A DNA stretch of 7,753 bases from Bacteroidota bacterium. GTDB lineage: Bacteria; Bacteroidota; Bacteroidia; Bacteroidales; SZUA-534. The notes under the pieces are model-generated. The model saw only the letters and a program-made list of their open reading frames with translations, searched no databases and was not told where the DNA came from. The position numbers were made by a program, and so were the translations under genes. The stretch is taken from the NCBI GenBank assembly GCA_020047835.1, contig JAIFNJ010000049.1, forward strand, positions 1 to 7,753, written 5' to 3'. Position 1 is the stretch's first letter; every line of letters starts with the position of its first letter. Below, in pieces: positions 1-5,648 of this stretch.

Positions 1-74
1 TTGTTTCCATTGAAATAAATGAAAATACAGCCGTAATTCGTAAGGTGGATGCAGAATTAATTCCAGCGGAGTAA
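1..74 (+). CDS. C-terminal end of an unidentified protein (5' part outside window)
   Basis: The frame starting at base 3 is open from the window edge to a TAA at 72-74 and gives 23 residues ending in DAELIPAE. The other two forward frames stop within the first 20 bases, so this is the only forward frame that could be the tail of a gene. The fragment is too short to identify; it is hydrophilic, without a membrane segment or a recognisable C-terminal signal. It converges on cheW with a 42-bp gap, in which I see no clear terminator hairpin. A chance open frame of this length is possible. Confidence 0.45.
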   Translation, partial: VSIEINENTAVIRKVDAELIPAE

Positions 75-116
75 TACCTGATTACCTCTTTGTTAAAATT
101 TACAGAATTCAGCAAG

Positions 117-638
117 CTACTCTTCTTTTACCTCCTGCATTTCTTCCATTGGAGTTTCGGTAGCTTCCTTAAGCTTAATTACTTCTTCAATTGAAAATAC
201 ATTGTCCACATCGAGCAGCATAATAAATTTACTATCCTGCTGAACCATACCATAAATAAATTCCGTATTCACTTCTATTCCTATGGAAGGTGGTTCGCTA
301 ATTTCGTGTTTTTGAATTTCCAGAACGCTTTGTACCGAATCAACAATAATTCCTGTTTCAACAACCCGGGCACCTTTTTTAATCTCAAGAACAATAATGC
401 AGGTATTGGCATCCGCTTCCTTTTCGGGTAAATCCATTTTAAGGCGGGCATCAATTACCGGAAGTACTTTTCCCATTAAATTAATAACGCCTTTCATGTA
501 CTTTTGAGCCTTAGGTATAGTAGTGATGGGCTGCAACTCCAATATTCGTTGAACTTTGCTGGCATGGGCCGCAAATTCTTCCTCACCAATTTTAAAAACC
601 AGATACGAATTATTATCAACCGTGTTTTGTTGTTCCAT
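117..638 (-). CDS. cheW: CheW-family chemotaxis coupling protein, single domain
   Basis: This cytoplasmic scaffold protein normally links chemoreceptors to the histidine kinase CheA. The 173-residue product is close to the usual length of about 165. A CheW domain fills residues 11-150: an opening YLVFKIGEEEFA strand, the GVINLxGxVLPVID core at 50-63, the GIIVDSV segment at 96-102 and the late TEFIYG at 125-130. An acidic Glu-rich tail follows. The first ATG in the domain's natural position (638) is preferred; the frame extends upstream to a TTG at 707, but that codon lies inside the probable promoter. Residue 55 is Met where most CheW proteins have Arg in the NLRG motif. No cheA, receptor or cheY gene is in the window, so its partner is unknown. 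Family assignment is secure; a role in chemotaxis, rather than another CheA-like pathway, is inference. Confidence 0.93.
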   Translation of the reverse strand: MEQQNTVDNNSYLVFKIGEEEFAAHASKVQRILELQPITTIPKAQKYMKGVINLMGKVLPVIDARLKMDLPEKEADANTCIIVLEIKKGARVVETGIIVDSVQSVLEIQKHEISEPPSIGIEVNTEFIYGMVQQDSKFIMLLDVDNVFSIEEVIKLKEATETPMEEMQEVKEE

Positions 639-678
639 GGCTATTCCGTTTATTGAATTATTTTGAATTTTACCCCTA

Positions 679-708
679 CAAATTAGACATTTTAATGATA
701 TCAGCAAA
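679..708 (-). promoter_or_regulatory. Candidate promoter for cheW
   Basis: Read leftward: TTTG at 708-705, 19 bases, then TAATTTG at 685-679. This fits the Bacteroidota pattern except that the -7 element is one base short of TAnnTTTG. The cheW ATG at 638 lies about 40 bases downstream. The position supports ATG 638 as the start, because the upstream TTG codon (707-705) is part of the -33 element. Confidence 0.5.
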
Positions 709-825
709 AATAAATCCTAAAAATATCGATCGTCAAATGCTATTTTTTACCTTCAGATGGAGGTTATCTATTAACAATAGAACAAGGTCTTTGTTGCTAA
801 AATTGTAAGAGAAAAAGATCTGAAC

Positions 826-855
826 TTGGCTATACCATTTACTTCATTAAATTTG
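826..855 (+). promoter_or_regulatory. Promoter for dapD (and probably tsaC)
   Basis: TTG at 826-828, a 19-base spacer and TAAATTTG at 848-855 match the Bacteroidota consensus TTG-N19-TAnnTTTG exactly. Transcription should begin about 7 bases downstream, leaving an A/T-rich leader of some 20 bases before the ATG at 884. No Shine-Dalgarno sequence is visible, which is common in this phylum. Confidence 0.8.
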
Positions 856-883
856 CAGCCAATTAATCAACAATTTTATTAAA

Positions 884-1699
884 ATGGATACGCTACAATC
901 AATTATAGAAGAAGCCTGGGAAAACAGGGAATTATTGAAAACCGAACCGGCAAAAAAAGCCATAAACGAAGTAATAGAGCTCCTAGATAAGGGCAAATTA
1001 AGAGCTGCTGAGCCAGTGGGTGATTCATGGCAGGTTAATGTGTGGGTTAAAAAAGCGGTTATCTTATTTTTTCCTATCAGCAAAATGGAAACCATTGAAA
1101 TAGGTCCGTTTGAGTTTCACGATAAAATGGCACTCAAGAAAAATTATGCAGCTCAGGAAGTGCGCGTTGTACCTCACGGACTGGCTCGACGGGGTTCCTA
1201 TCTGGCACCTGGAGTTATTCTAATGCCATCGTACGTTAATATTGGAGCTTATGTTGATAGTGGAACTATGGTGGATACCTGGGCCACCGTTGGCTCTTGT
1301 GCACAAATTGGCAAGAATGTGCACCTTAGCGGAGGCGTTGGAATTGGAGGCGTTTTGGAACCTGTACAAGCAGCTCCTGTAATTATTGAAGACAATTGCT
1401 TTATTGGTTCACGCTGCATTGTGGTGGAAGGTGCGCATATTGGAAAAGAAGCGGTGTTGGGCGCTAACGTAGTAATTACCAATTCTACCAAAATTATTGA
1501 CGTTACCGGAACGGAACCCAAAGAATATAAAGGATATGTGCCGCCCCGTTCCGTAGTAATTCCCGGTTCATATACCAAATCGTATCCTGCCGGAAGCTAT
1601 CAGGTGCCTTGTGCCCTAATTATTGGTACCCGAAAGGAAACTACCGATAAAAAAACATCGTTGAACGATGCGCTAAGGGAATATGATGTGGCTGGATAA
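884..1699 (+). CDS. dapD: 2,3,4,5-tetrahydropyridine-2,6-dicarboxylate N-succinyltransferase
   Basis: The enzyme transfers succinyl from succinyl-CoA to tetrahydrodipicolinate in the succinylase branch of the diaminopimelate/lysine pathway; the products feed peptidoglycan and protein. The 271-residue length matches the family (E. coli about 274). Residues 1-70 form the helical N-terminal domain (LQSIIEEAWENR, then WxVNxWVKKAVILFF). Residues about 105-215 form a left-handed beta-helix with hexapeptide repeats. The near-invariant stretch PSYVNIGAYVDSGTMVDTW (115-133) contains the catalytic Asp131, equivalent to E. coli Asp141, and is followed by SCAQIGKNVHLSGGVGIGG (138-156). The C-terminal CoA-binding part has SVVIPGSYTK and PCALIIG. 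Position 179 is Ile where E. coli has Glu189, a residue proposed to be catalytic. A strong promoter stands just upstream. tsaC follows after 75 bp and is likely co-transcribed; no other lysine gene is in the window. Confidence 0.97.
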   Translation: MDTLQSIIEEAWENRELLKTEPAKKAINEVIELLDKGKLRAAEPVGDSWQVNVWVKKAVILFFPISKMETIEIGPFEFHDKMALKKNYAAQEVRVVPHGLARRGSYLAPGVILMPSYVNIGAYVDSGTMVDTWATVGSCAQIGKNVHLSGGVGIGGVLEPVQAAPVIIEDNCFIGSRCIVVEGAHIGKEAVLGANVVITNSTKIIDVTGTEPKEYKGYVPPRSVVIPGSYTKSYPAGSYQVPCALIIGTRKETTDKKTSLNDALREYDVAG

Positions 1700-1704
1700 A
1701 ATAC

Positions 1705-1768
1705 ATGAGCCCATTGTTTCATGTGCCAATGAGTCCATGAACAAATGAGCTATTGAACCAACGAATTA
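1705..1768. repeat. Degenerate 8-bp tandem repeat between dapD and tsaC
   Basis: From 1705 the spacer divides into eight consecutive octamers resembling ATGAGCCA. Clear copies are ATGTGCCA (1721-1728), ATGAGTCC (1729-1736) and ATGAGCTA (1745-1752); 1713-1720 and 1761-1768 are diverged. The array fills nearly the whole gap between the dapD stop (1699) and the tsaC ATG (1775). With a period of 8, each unit's ATG falls in a different frame and none gives a sustained ORF. Its function is unknown. Confidence 0.6.
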
Positions 1769-1774
1769 AAAAAT

Positions 1775-2341
1775 ATGAAAGAAGATATAAAAGCAGCGCT
1801 TGAAGTATTGCGCAGCGGGGGCGTTATCCTCTACCCTACCGATACGGTTTGGGGATTGGGATGCGATGCCACCAACGAGGTTGCTGTTCAACGAATTTAC
1901 GACATAAAAAAACGAGCCGACAACAAATCAATGATTTTATTGGTTGACCATCCGGGGCGCATTTCGGGATATATAGATGAAATTCCGGAAATTGCTTTTG
2001 AAGTTATTGATTTGGCTGAAACTCCCCTAACTGTTATATTGGAAGGCGCCAAAAACCTGGCTCCGAATGTTATCAATCGCGACGACCAAAGTGTGGGATT
2101 CCGGGTTGTAAAAGAATCATTTTGCTATAACCTGATTCAACAATTCAAAAAACCCATTGTTTCCACCTCAGCAAATTTTAGCGGAGAGCCAACCCCTGCC
2201 CTCTTCGAAGAAATTGACCCTGAATTGATGCTTGCGGCAAACTATGTGGTAAAATATCGTCAGGATGATACCGTGCGAACAAAACCCTCGGGTATTATAA
2301 AAATTGGAAAGAACGGAATTGTAAAGGTGATAAGGGAGTAA
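1775..2341 (+). CDS. tsaC: Threonylcarbamoyl-AMP synthase (TsaC/YwlC, YrdC domain)
   Basis: The enzyme makes threonylcarbamoyl-AMP from threonine, bicarbonate and ATP, the first step of t6A37 modification of ANN-decoding tRNAs; TsaD/TsaB/TsaE complete it elsewhere. At 188 residues it is a single YrdC domain without the extra C-terminal domain of Sua5. Visible family motifs are YPTDTVWGLGCDA (20-32), the basic KKRxxxKSM substrate pocket (45-53), GFR with Arg110, STSANFSGEPTP (130-141) and PSGIIKI (171-177). The usual KRP and PST signatures appear as KRA and PSG, which I take as lineage variation. The start ATG at 1775 precedes a normal YrdC N-terminus by about 12 residues. The gene lies 75 bp behind dapD with no promoter match between them, so read-through from dapD is likely. 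Confidence 0.93.
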   Translation: MKEDIKAALEVLRSGGVILYPTDTVWGLGCDATNEVAVQRIYDIKKRADNKSMILLVDHPGRISGYIDEIPEIAFEVIDLAETPLTVILEGAKNLAPNVINRDDQSVGFRVVKESFCYNLIQQFKKPIVSTSANFSGEPTPALFEEIDPELMLAANYVVKYRQDDTVRTKPSGIIKIGKNGIVKVIRE

Positions 2342-2388
2342 AAAAAGCACTACTCATTGTATCAAATATTTCATTGCTTCAGTTGCTT

Positions 2389-2419
2389 TTGCAAATTCAT
2401 TGCTTTTGCCTTATCTTTA
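2389..2419 (+). promoter_or_regulatory. Candidate promoter for the secreted repeat protein
   Basis: TTG at 2389-2391, a 20-base spacer and TATCTTTA at 2412-2419 match the Bacteroidota pattern with one mismatch in the -7 element (A for the final G). The ATG at 2444 is 25 bases downstream, similar to the dapD arrangement. It would separate this gene's expression from tsaC, which ends about 100 bp upstream. Confidence 0.45.
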
Positions 2420-2443
2420 TAATAAATCATCGAAACTTGAATT

Positions 2444-3526
2444 ATGAAACTAAGTGCCACGCTCTTTTTCTCCCTGTTTTTTTTGGCCACAAATGCCCAA
2501 AACATAGCCGCATTTTCCGATTATCAGAATCGGTTTTTTGTTTTCGATAAGGGCCAAACCCGACAATTGGAATACCAACCAGTACTTTCCTATCAAACCG
2601 GTGATAAATGTATTGGATACATTACCAACAGCAATAATTTAAAGATTTATTATAACCATATTGATTACGATTTGGGTTCCATGGTGGACTCCTATATGGT
2701 GACCGATAATTTGGTGACTTACCAAATGAATTCGCAATTGTTTGTTTTTGAAGATGGCAACAAAAAGCTGTTATCGCAGTACGTAGGCAATTATTTTGTG
2801 GGCGATAGCATGGTGGCATTTTTTGATACCCGGGCCAGATATTTCCAGATTTATTATCAGGGACAAATTATAACTCTTGAAGATGGGATTCTATACGACA
2901 ATGCCATGCTTTTTAAAGTGGGTAATAACATAATGGGTTATATTGATGCCTACCAAAATGTTAAAGTTTTTCATCAAGGTCAAATTACTGAACTTTTTAA
3001 AACCAATATGGTGATTAATGCATCTGTTGGAAGGAATATTATGGCTTATATTGATCCCGTAACTGATTTGTTAAGTGTTTTTTACGATGGTGAGGTCAAG
3101 GTCCTCGAATCTTTTCGACCTAAATCGTATCAGGTTGGTTATGAAAAAGTTGCTTATGTTACCAGTACCGGCGATTTCAAATTATTCGATCACGGTGAAA
3201 TAGAAACCATCAGTAACTATGCGCCAGACACATTCCAACTAAAAGATGATATATTAGTTTATCAAATGCAAGGACAGCTGTTTGCTTACCTAAAAGGTGA
3301 GAACTATTTGATTGAAAACTACATTCCGGCTACCTATGAAGTTAATGGCGATATGGTCGCTTACCGCGATGCCAATGGGTTTCTTAAACTTTTTAAAGCC
3401 GGTGACCGGTTTGACCTATCCTTTGAGAAAATTAACGATTTTAAAGTATTGCGTGGAATTGTAATCTTTAATGAGGGAATGAATACCACCAAGGTTTTTT
3501 ACAACGGAAAAACTTACAACCAATAA
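2444..3526 (+). CDS. Secreted protein of about ten ~35-residue propeller-like repeats, function unknown
   Basis: I do not recognise a named family. The 360-residue product begins with a typical Sec signal peptide (MKLSATLFFSLFFLATNAQ, cleavage probably after Gln19), so it is exported to the periplasm or surface. There is no lipobox Cys. Everything after it is tandem repeats beginning near residues 21, 56, 90, 123, 163, 199, 235, 270, 304 and 339. The loose pattern is hVAYxDxxGxLKVFxxG, then a short linker to a Tyr/Phe-h-V-G-D/N turn. Good copies are MVAYRDANGFLKLF (304), IMAYIDPVTDLLSVF (199) and KVAYVTSTGDFKLF (235). The last copy is cut short at the C-terminus. Regular short strands separated by Gly/Asp/Asn turns suggest a beta-propeller or beta-solenoid; that is inference. 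No catalytic motif and no type IX secretion C-terminal domain are visible. It has its own candidate promoter and ends at a hairpin terminator. Confidence 0.88.
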   Translation: MKLSATLFFSLFFLATNAQNIAAFSDYQNRFFVFDKGQTRQLEYQPVLSYQTGDKCIGYITNSNNLKIYYNHIDYDLGSMVDSYMVTDNLVTYQMNSQLFVFEDGNKKLLSQYVGNYFVGDSMVAFFDTRARYFQIYYQGQIITLEDGILYDNAMLFKVGNNIMGYIDAYQNVKVFHQGQITELFKTNMVINASVGRNIMAYIDPVTDLLSVFYDGEVKVLESFRPKSYQVGYEKVAYVTSTGDFKLFDHGEIETISNYAPDTFQLKDDILVYQMQGQLFAYLKGENYLIENYIPATYEVNGDMVAYRDANGFLKLFKAGDRFDLSFEKINDFKVLRGIVIFNEGMNTTKVFYNGKTYNQ

Positions 3527-3558
3527 AAAACCCCGAAATTTTCCGGGGTTACTATTTT
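3525..3558. terminator. Bidirectional intrinsic terminator between the repeat protein gene and clpX
   Basis: AACCCCG (3529-3535) pairs with CGGGGTT (3544-3550) around an 8-base loop. Read leftward, the stem is followed by six T residues (3530-3525), an excellent terminator for clpX. Read rightward, it is followed by ACTATTTT, a weaker terminator for the repeat protein. The two convergent stop codons (3524-3526 and 3561-3559) flank it directly. Confidence 0.88.
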
Positions 3559-4806
3559 CTATGCTACTTTCAGCCTTTTCAAATTCGATTTACTTAACTT
3601 CTCCTGAGCGTATTCTAATGTAACGTTAAACTCTTTGGTTTCCTCCGATGGCATTTCAAACATGGCATCGTTAATAATTACCTCGCAAATGGAACGCAGT
3701 CCGCGGGCGCCTAATTTGAATTCAACCGCTTTATCCACAATAAACTCAAAACAGGCTTCATCAAAAGAGAGTTTAATATGATCTAACTTGAAAAGCTTGA
3801 TATATTGCTTGATGATAGCATTTTTAGGTTCCGTTAAAATCTTGCGAAGCGTCTCCCTATCCAGTGGATTCAGATAGGTAAGAACCGGCAAACGGCCAAT
3901 GATTTCAGGAATAAGCCCAAAACTTTTCAAATCCTGAGGGGCAATGTATTGTAGAATGTTGTTTTTGTCTATCCTATCCCGGGTATCGCCTCCGTAACCA
4001 ATAATTTGGGTATTCAACCGCTGCGATATTTTTTTATCAATTCCATCGAAAGCACCGCCACAAATGAACAAGATGTTTTTAGTGTCAACCGCAATCATTT
4101 TTTGCTCTGGGTGCTTGCGCCCACCTTGTGGAGGAACATTTACTATGGAACCTTCCAAAAGTTTCAGTAATCCTTGTTGAACCCCTTCACCGGAAACATC
4201 GCGGGTTATGGATGGGTTATCGCCTTTACGGGCAATTTTGTCAATCTCATCAATAAAAACGATACCCCGTTGGGCAGCATTCACATCGTAATCGGCAGCC
4301 TGTAGCAAGCGGGTAAGAATGCTTTCAATATCTTCACCCACGTATCCAGCTTCCGTTAAAACCGTGGCATCAACAATACTAAAAGGCACATGTAGCATTT
4401 TTGCTATGGTGCGTGCTAATAAAGTTTTTCCGGTACCAGTTTCTCCTACCAAAATGATGTTCGATTTTTCAATCTCCACATCGTCTTTGGTATTCTTGCC
4501 TTGTCCCAGTCGCTTGTAATGGTTGTAAACAGCCACCGACAGATACCTTTTGGCATCATCTTGCCCAACAACGTATTGATCTAAAAAGGCTTTTATTTCT
4601 TTGGGTTTCAGCAATTTCAATTTACTCATATCAAAATCGCTGGTACCTTTCAATTCCTCGTCAATAATTTCATGGGCTTGCGTAATACAGCTATCACAAA
4701 TATGACCTGAAATTCCAGCAATAAGAAGGTTTACTTCTTTTTTCTCTCTGCCGCAAAACGAACATTTCTCCATGATCTTGCTTTTATTCCCAGATGGTTT
4801 ATCCAT
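3559..4806 (-). CDS. clpX: ClpX, ATP-dependent unfoldase subunit of ClpXP
   Basis: This hexameric AAA+ unfoldase recognises tagged or damaged cytoplasmic proteins, unfolds them and threads them into ClpP. At 415 residues it is of normal length. The N-terminal zinc domain has Cys15, Cys18, Cys37 and Cys40. Walker A is GETGTGKT (121-128), the pore-1 loop GYVG (154-157), Walker B IVFIDE (182-187), the RKH loop 230-232, the arginine-finger region GRLP (304-307) and sensor 2 GAR (366-368). The ClpP-docking tripeptide is IGY (269-271) instead of the classical IGF, still aromatic. ATG 4806 is chosen; Met12, immediately before the zinc domain, is an alternative. It is the last gene of tig-clpP-clpX, 81 bp after clpP, with a strong hairpin in that gap. 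Product identity is certain. Confidence 0.98.
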   Translation of the reverse strand: MDKPSGNKSKIMEKCSFCGREKKEVNLLIAGISGHICDSCITQAHEIIDEELKGTSDFDMSKLKLLKPKEIKAFLDQYVVGQDDAKRYLSVAVYNHYKRLGQGKNTKDDVEIEKSNIILVGETGTGKTLLARTIAKMLHVPFSIVDATVLTEAGYVGEDIESILTRLLQAADYDVNAAQRGIVFIDEIDKIARKGDNPSITRDVSGEGVQQGLLKLLEGSIVNVPPQGGRKHPEQKMIAVDTKNILFICGGAFDGIDKKISQRLNTQIIGYGGDTRDRIDKNNILQYIAPQDLKSFGLIPEIIGRLPVLTYLNPLDRETLRKILTEPKNAIIKQYIKLFKLDHIKLSFDEACFEFIVDKAVEFKLGARGLRSICEVIINDAMFEMPSEETKEFNVTLEYAQEKLSKSNLKRLKVA

Positions 4807-4822
4807 TGAAATGGTTGATTGT

Positions 4823-4863
4823 TAAATTAAAATAGATTCCTGTACAAATATCAGGAATCTATT
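4823..4863 (-). terminator. Perfect 12-bp hairpin with T-rich tail between clpP and clpX
   Basis: AATAGATTCCTG (4831-4842) and CAGGAATCTATT (4852-4863) form a perfect 12-bp inverted repeat with a 9-base loop. In the clpP-to-clpX direction it is followed by TTAATTTAAC, with the T-run partly inside the stem foot. It starts about 25 bases past the clpP stop and ends about 25 bases before the clpX start. It could be a partial terminator that lowers clpX relative to clpP, or an mRNA processing or stabilising site. Confidence 0.6.
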
Positions 4864-4887
4864 CAATATTCTACGAATTTCTATTAA

Positions 4888-5571
4888 CTATACTTTCTTC
4901 TTTACCAAAATTTCATCAATCATGCCATATTCTTTAGCTTCAATAGCAGTCATCCAGTAATCGCGATCCGAATCTTTTTGGATGCGCTCAAATGGATTTC
5001 CAGAATGTTTGGCAATGATTTCATACAACTCGTCGCGAAGTTTTTTGATTTCGCGGGCAGTAATTTCAATATCAGAAACCTGTCCCTGAGCCCCACCCAT
5101 TGGTTGGTGTATCATTACGCGGGAATGAGGCAATGCCGAGCGTTTTCCTTTTGTACCAGCGGTTAATAAAACAGCGCCCATTGAGGCCGCCATTCCGGTA
5201 CAAATAGTATTGATTGCTGGGTTGATGTATTGCATGGTGTCATAAATTCCTAGACCTGCATAAACGGAACCTCCAGGAGTATTGAAATAGATGGAAATGT
5301 CTTTGTCAGCATCGGTTGATTCAAGAAACAAAAGTTGTGCTTGAATAATGTTGGCAACATCATCATCGATAGGAACCCCAAGGAAGATTATTCGGTCCAT
5401 CATCAACCTCGAAAACACGTCCATAGATGCCACGTTTAACTGACGCTCCTCAATAATATTCGGTGTAATATAATTATCATGAACCTTTGAATACCGGTGG
5501 TAAACCATGCTACTTATACCAACATGTTTGGTAGCAAATTTTCTGAATTCATCCTTTGAAATCATTTCCAT
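4888..5571 (-). CDS. clpP: ClpP, serine peptidase subunit of ClpXP
   Basis: This tetradecameric peptidase degrades polypeptides delivered by ClpX. The 227-residue sequence carries the full catalytic triad: Ser130 in GMAASMGA, His155 in MIHQPMGG and Asp204 in SDRDYW. The FNTPGGSVYAGLGIYDTMQ segment (96-114) supplies the strand that holds substrate, and the handle region 160-185 is normal. About 33 residues precede the conserved YITPNIIEERQLNV. This is longer than the E. coli propeptide but, as I recall, typical of Bacteroidota ClpP, and is presumably removed by self-processing. ATG 5571 is used; the ATG at 5565, two codons later, is equally plausible. It lies between tig (77 bp upstream) and clpX. 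A weak internal promoter may stand in the tig-clpP gap. Confidence 0.98.
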   Translation of the reverse strand: MEMISKDEFRKFATKHVGISSMVYHRYSKVHDNYITPNIIEERQLNVASMDVFSRLMMDRIIFLGVPIDDDVANIIQAQLLFLESTDADKDISIYFNTPGGSVYAGLGIYDTMQYINPAINTICTGMAASMGAVLLTAGTKGKRSALPHSRVMIHQPMGGAQGQVSDIEITAREIKKLRDELYEIIAKHSGNPFERIQKDSDRDYWMTAIEAKEYGMIDEILVKKKV

Positions 5572-5596
5572 AGTTTTAAGTTGTTAATTTCAAGAC

Positions 5597-5626
5597 TCAA
5601 TTTAACCAATTTTGGCAGTATTACAA
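5597..5626 (-). promoter_or_regulatory. Weak candidate internal promoter ahead of clpP
   Basis: Read leftward: TTG at 5626-5624, exactly 19 bases, then TAAATTGA at 5604-5597. The spacing is ideal, but the -7 element matches only four of six fixed positions. It would give clpP-clpX expression independent of tig, with a leader of about 20 bases. Confidence 0.3.
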
Positions 5627-5648
5627 AAAAAATGGAATGCTTTAGTTG

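Noticed and set aside
639..707. A 23-residue N-terminal extension of CheW starting at TTG 707
   Set aside because: The extension lies outside the CheW domain, begins with a weak start codon, and that codon is part of the probable -33 promoter element, so it would not be transcribed.
756..800. Short inverted repeats CTATT-AAC-AATAG and AACAA...TTGTT in the cheW-dapD spacer
   Set aside because: The arms are only 5 bp in AT-rich DNA; this is expected by chance and there is no link to either promoter.
847..1095. 82-codon open frame antisense to the start of dapD
   Set aside because: It overlaps a certain gene and its promoter, has no ribosome site or family resemblance, and reads as a reverse-strand shadow.
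1249..1578. 109-codon open frame antisense to dapD
   Set aside because: Its Pro/Thr/Ile-rich composition is what the reverse complement of a glycine/valine-rich hexapeptide repeat gives; it lies wholly inside dapD.
2342..2443. Repeated TTCATTGCTT/TTTTGC words between tsaC and the repeat protein as a possible tandem repeat
   Set aside because: Copies are irregularly spaced and few; unlike 1705-1768 there is no constant period.
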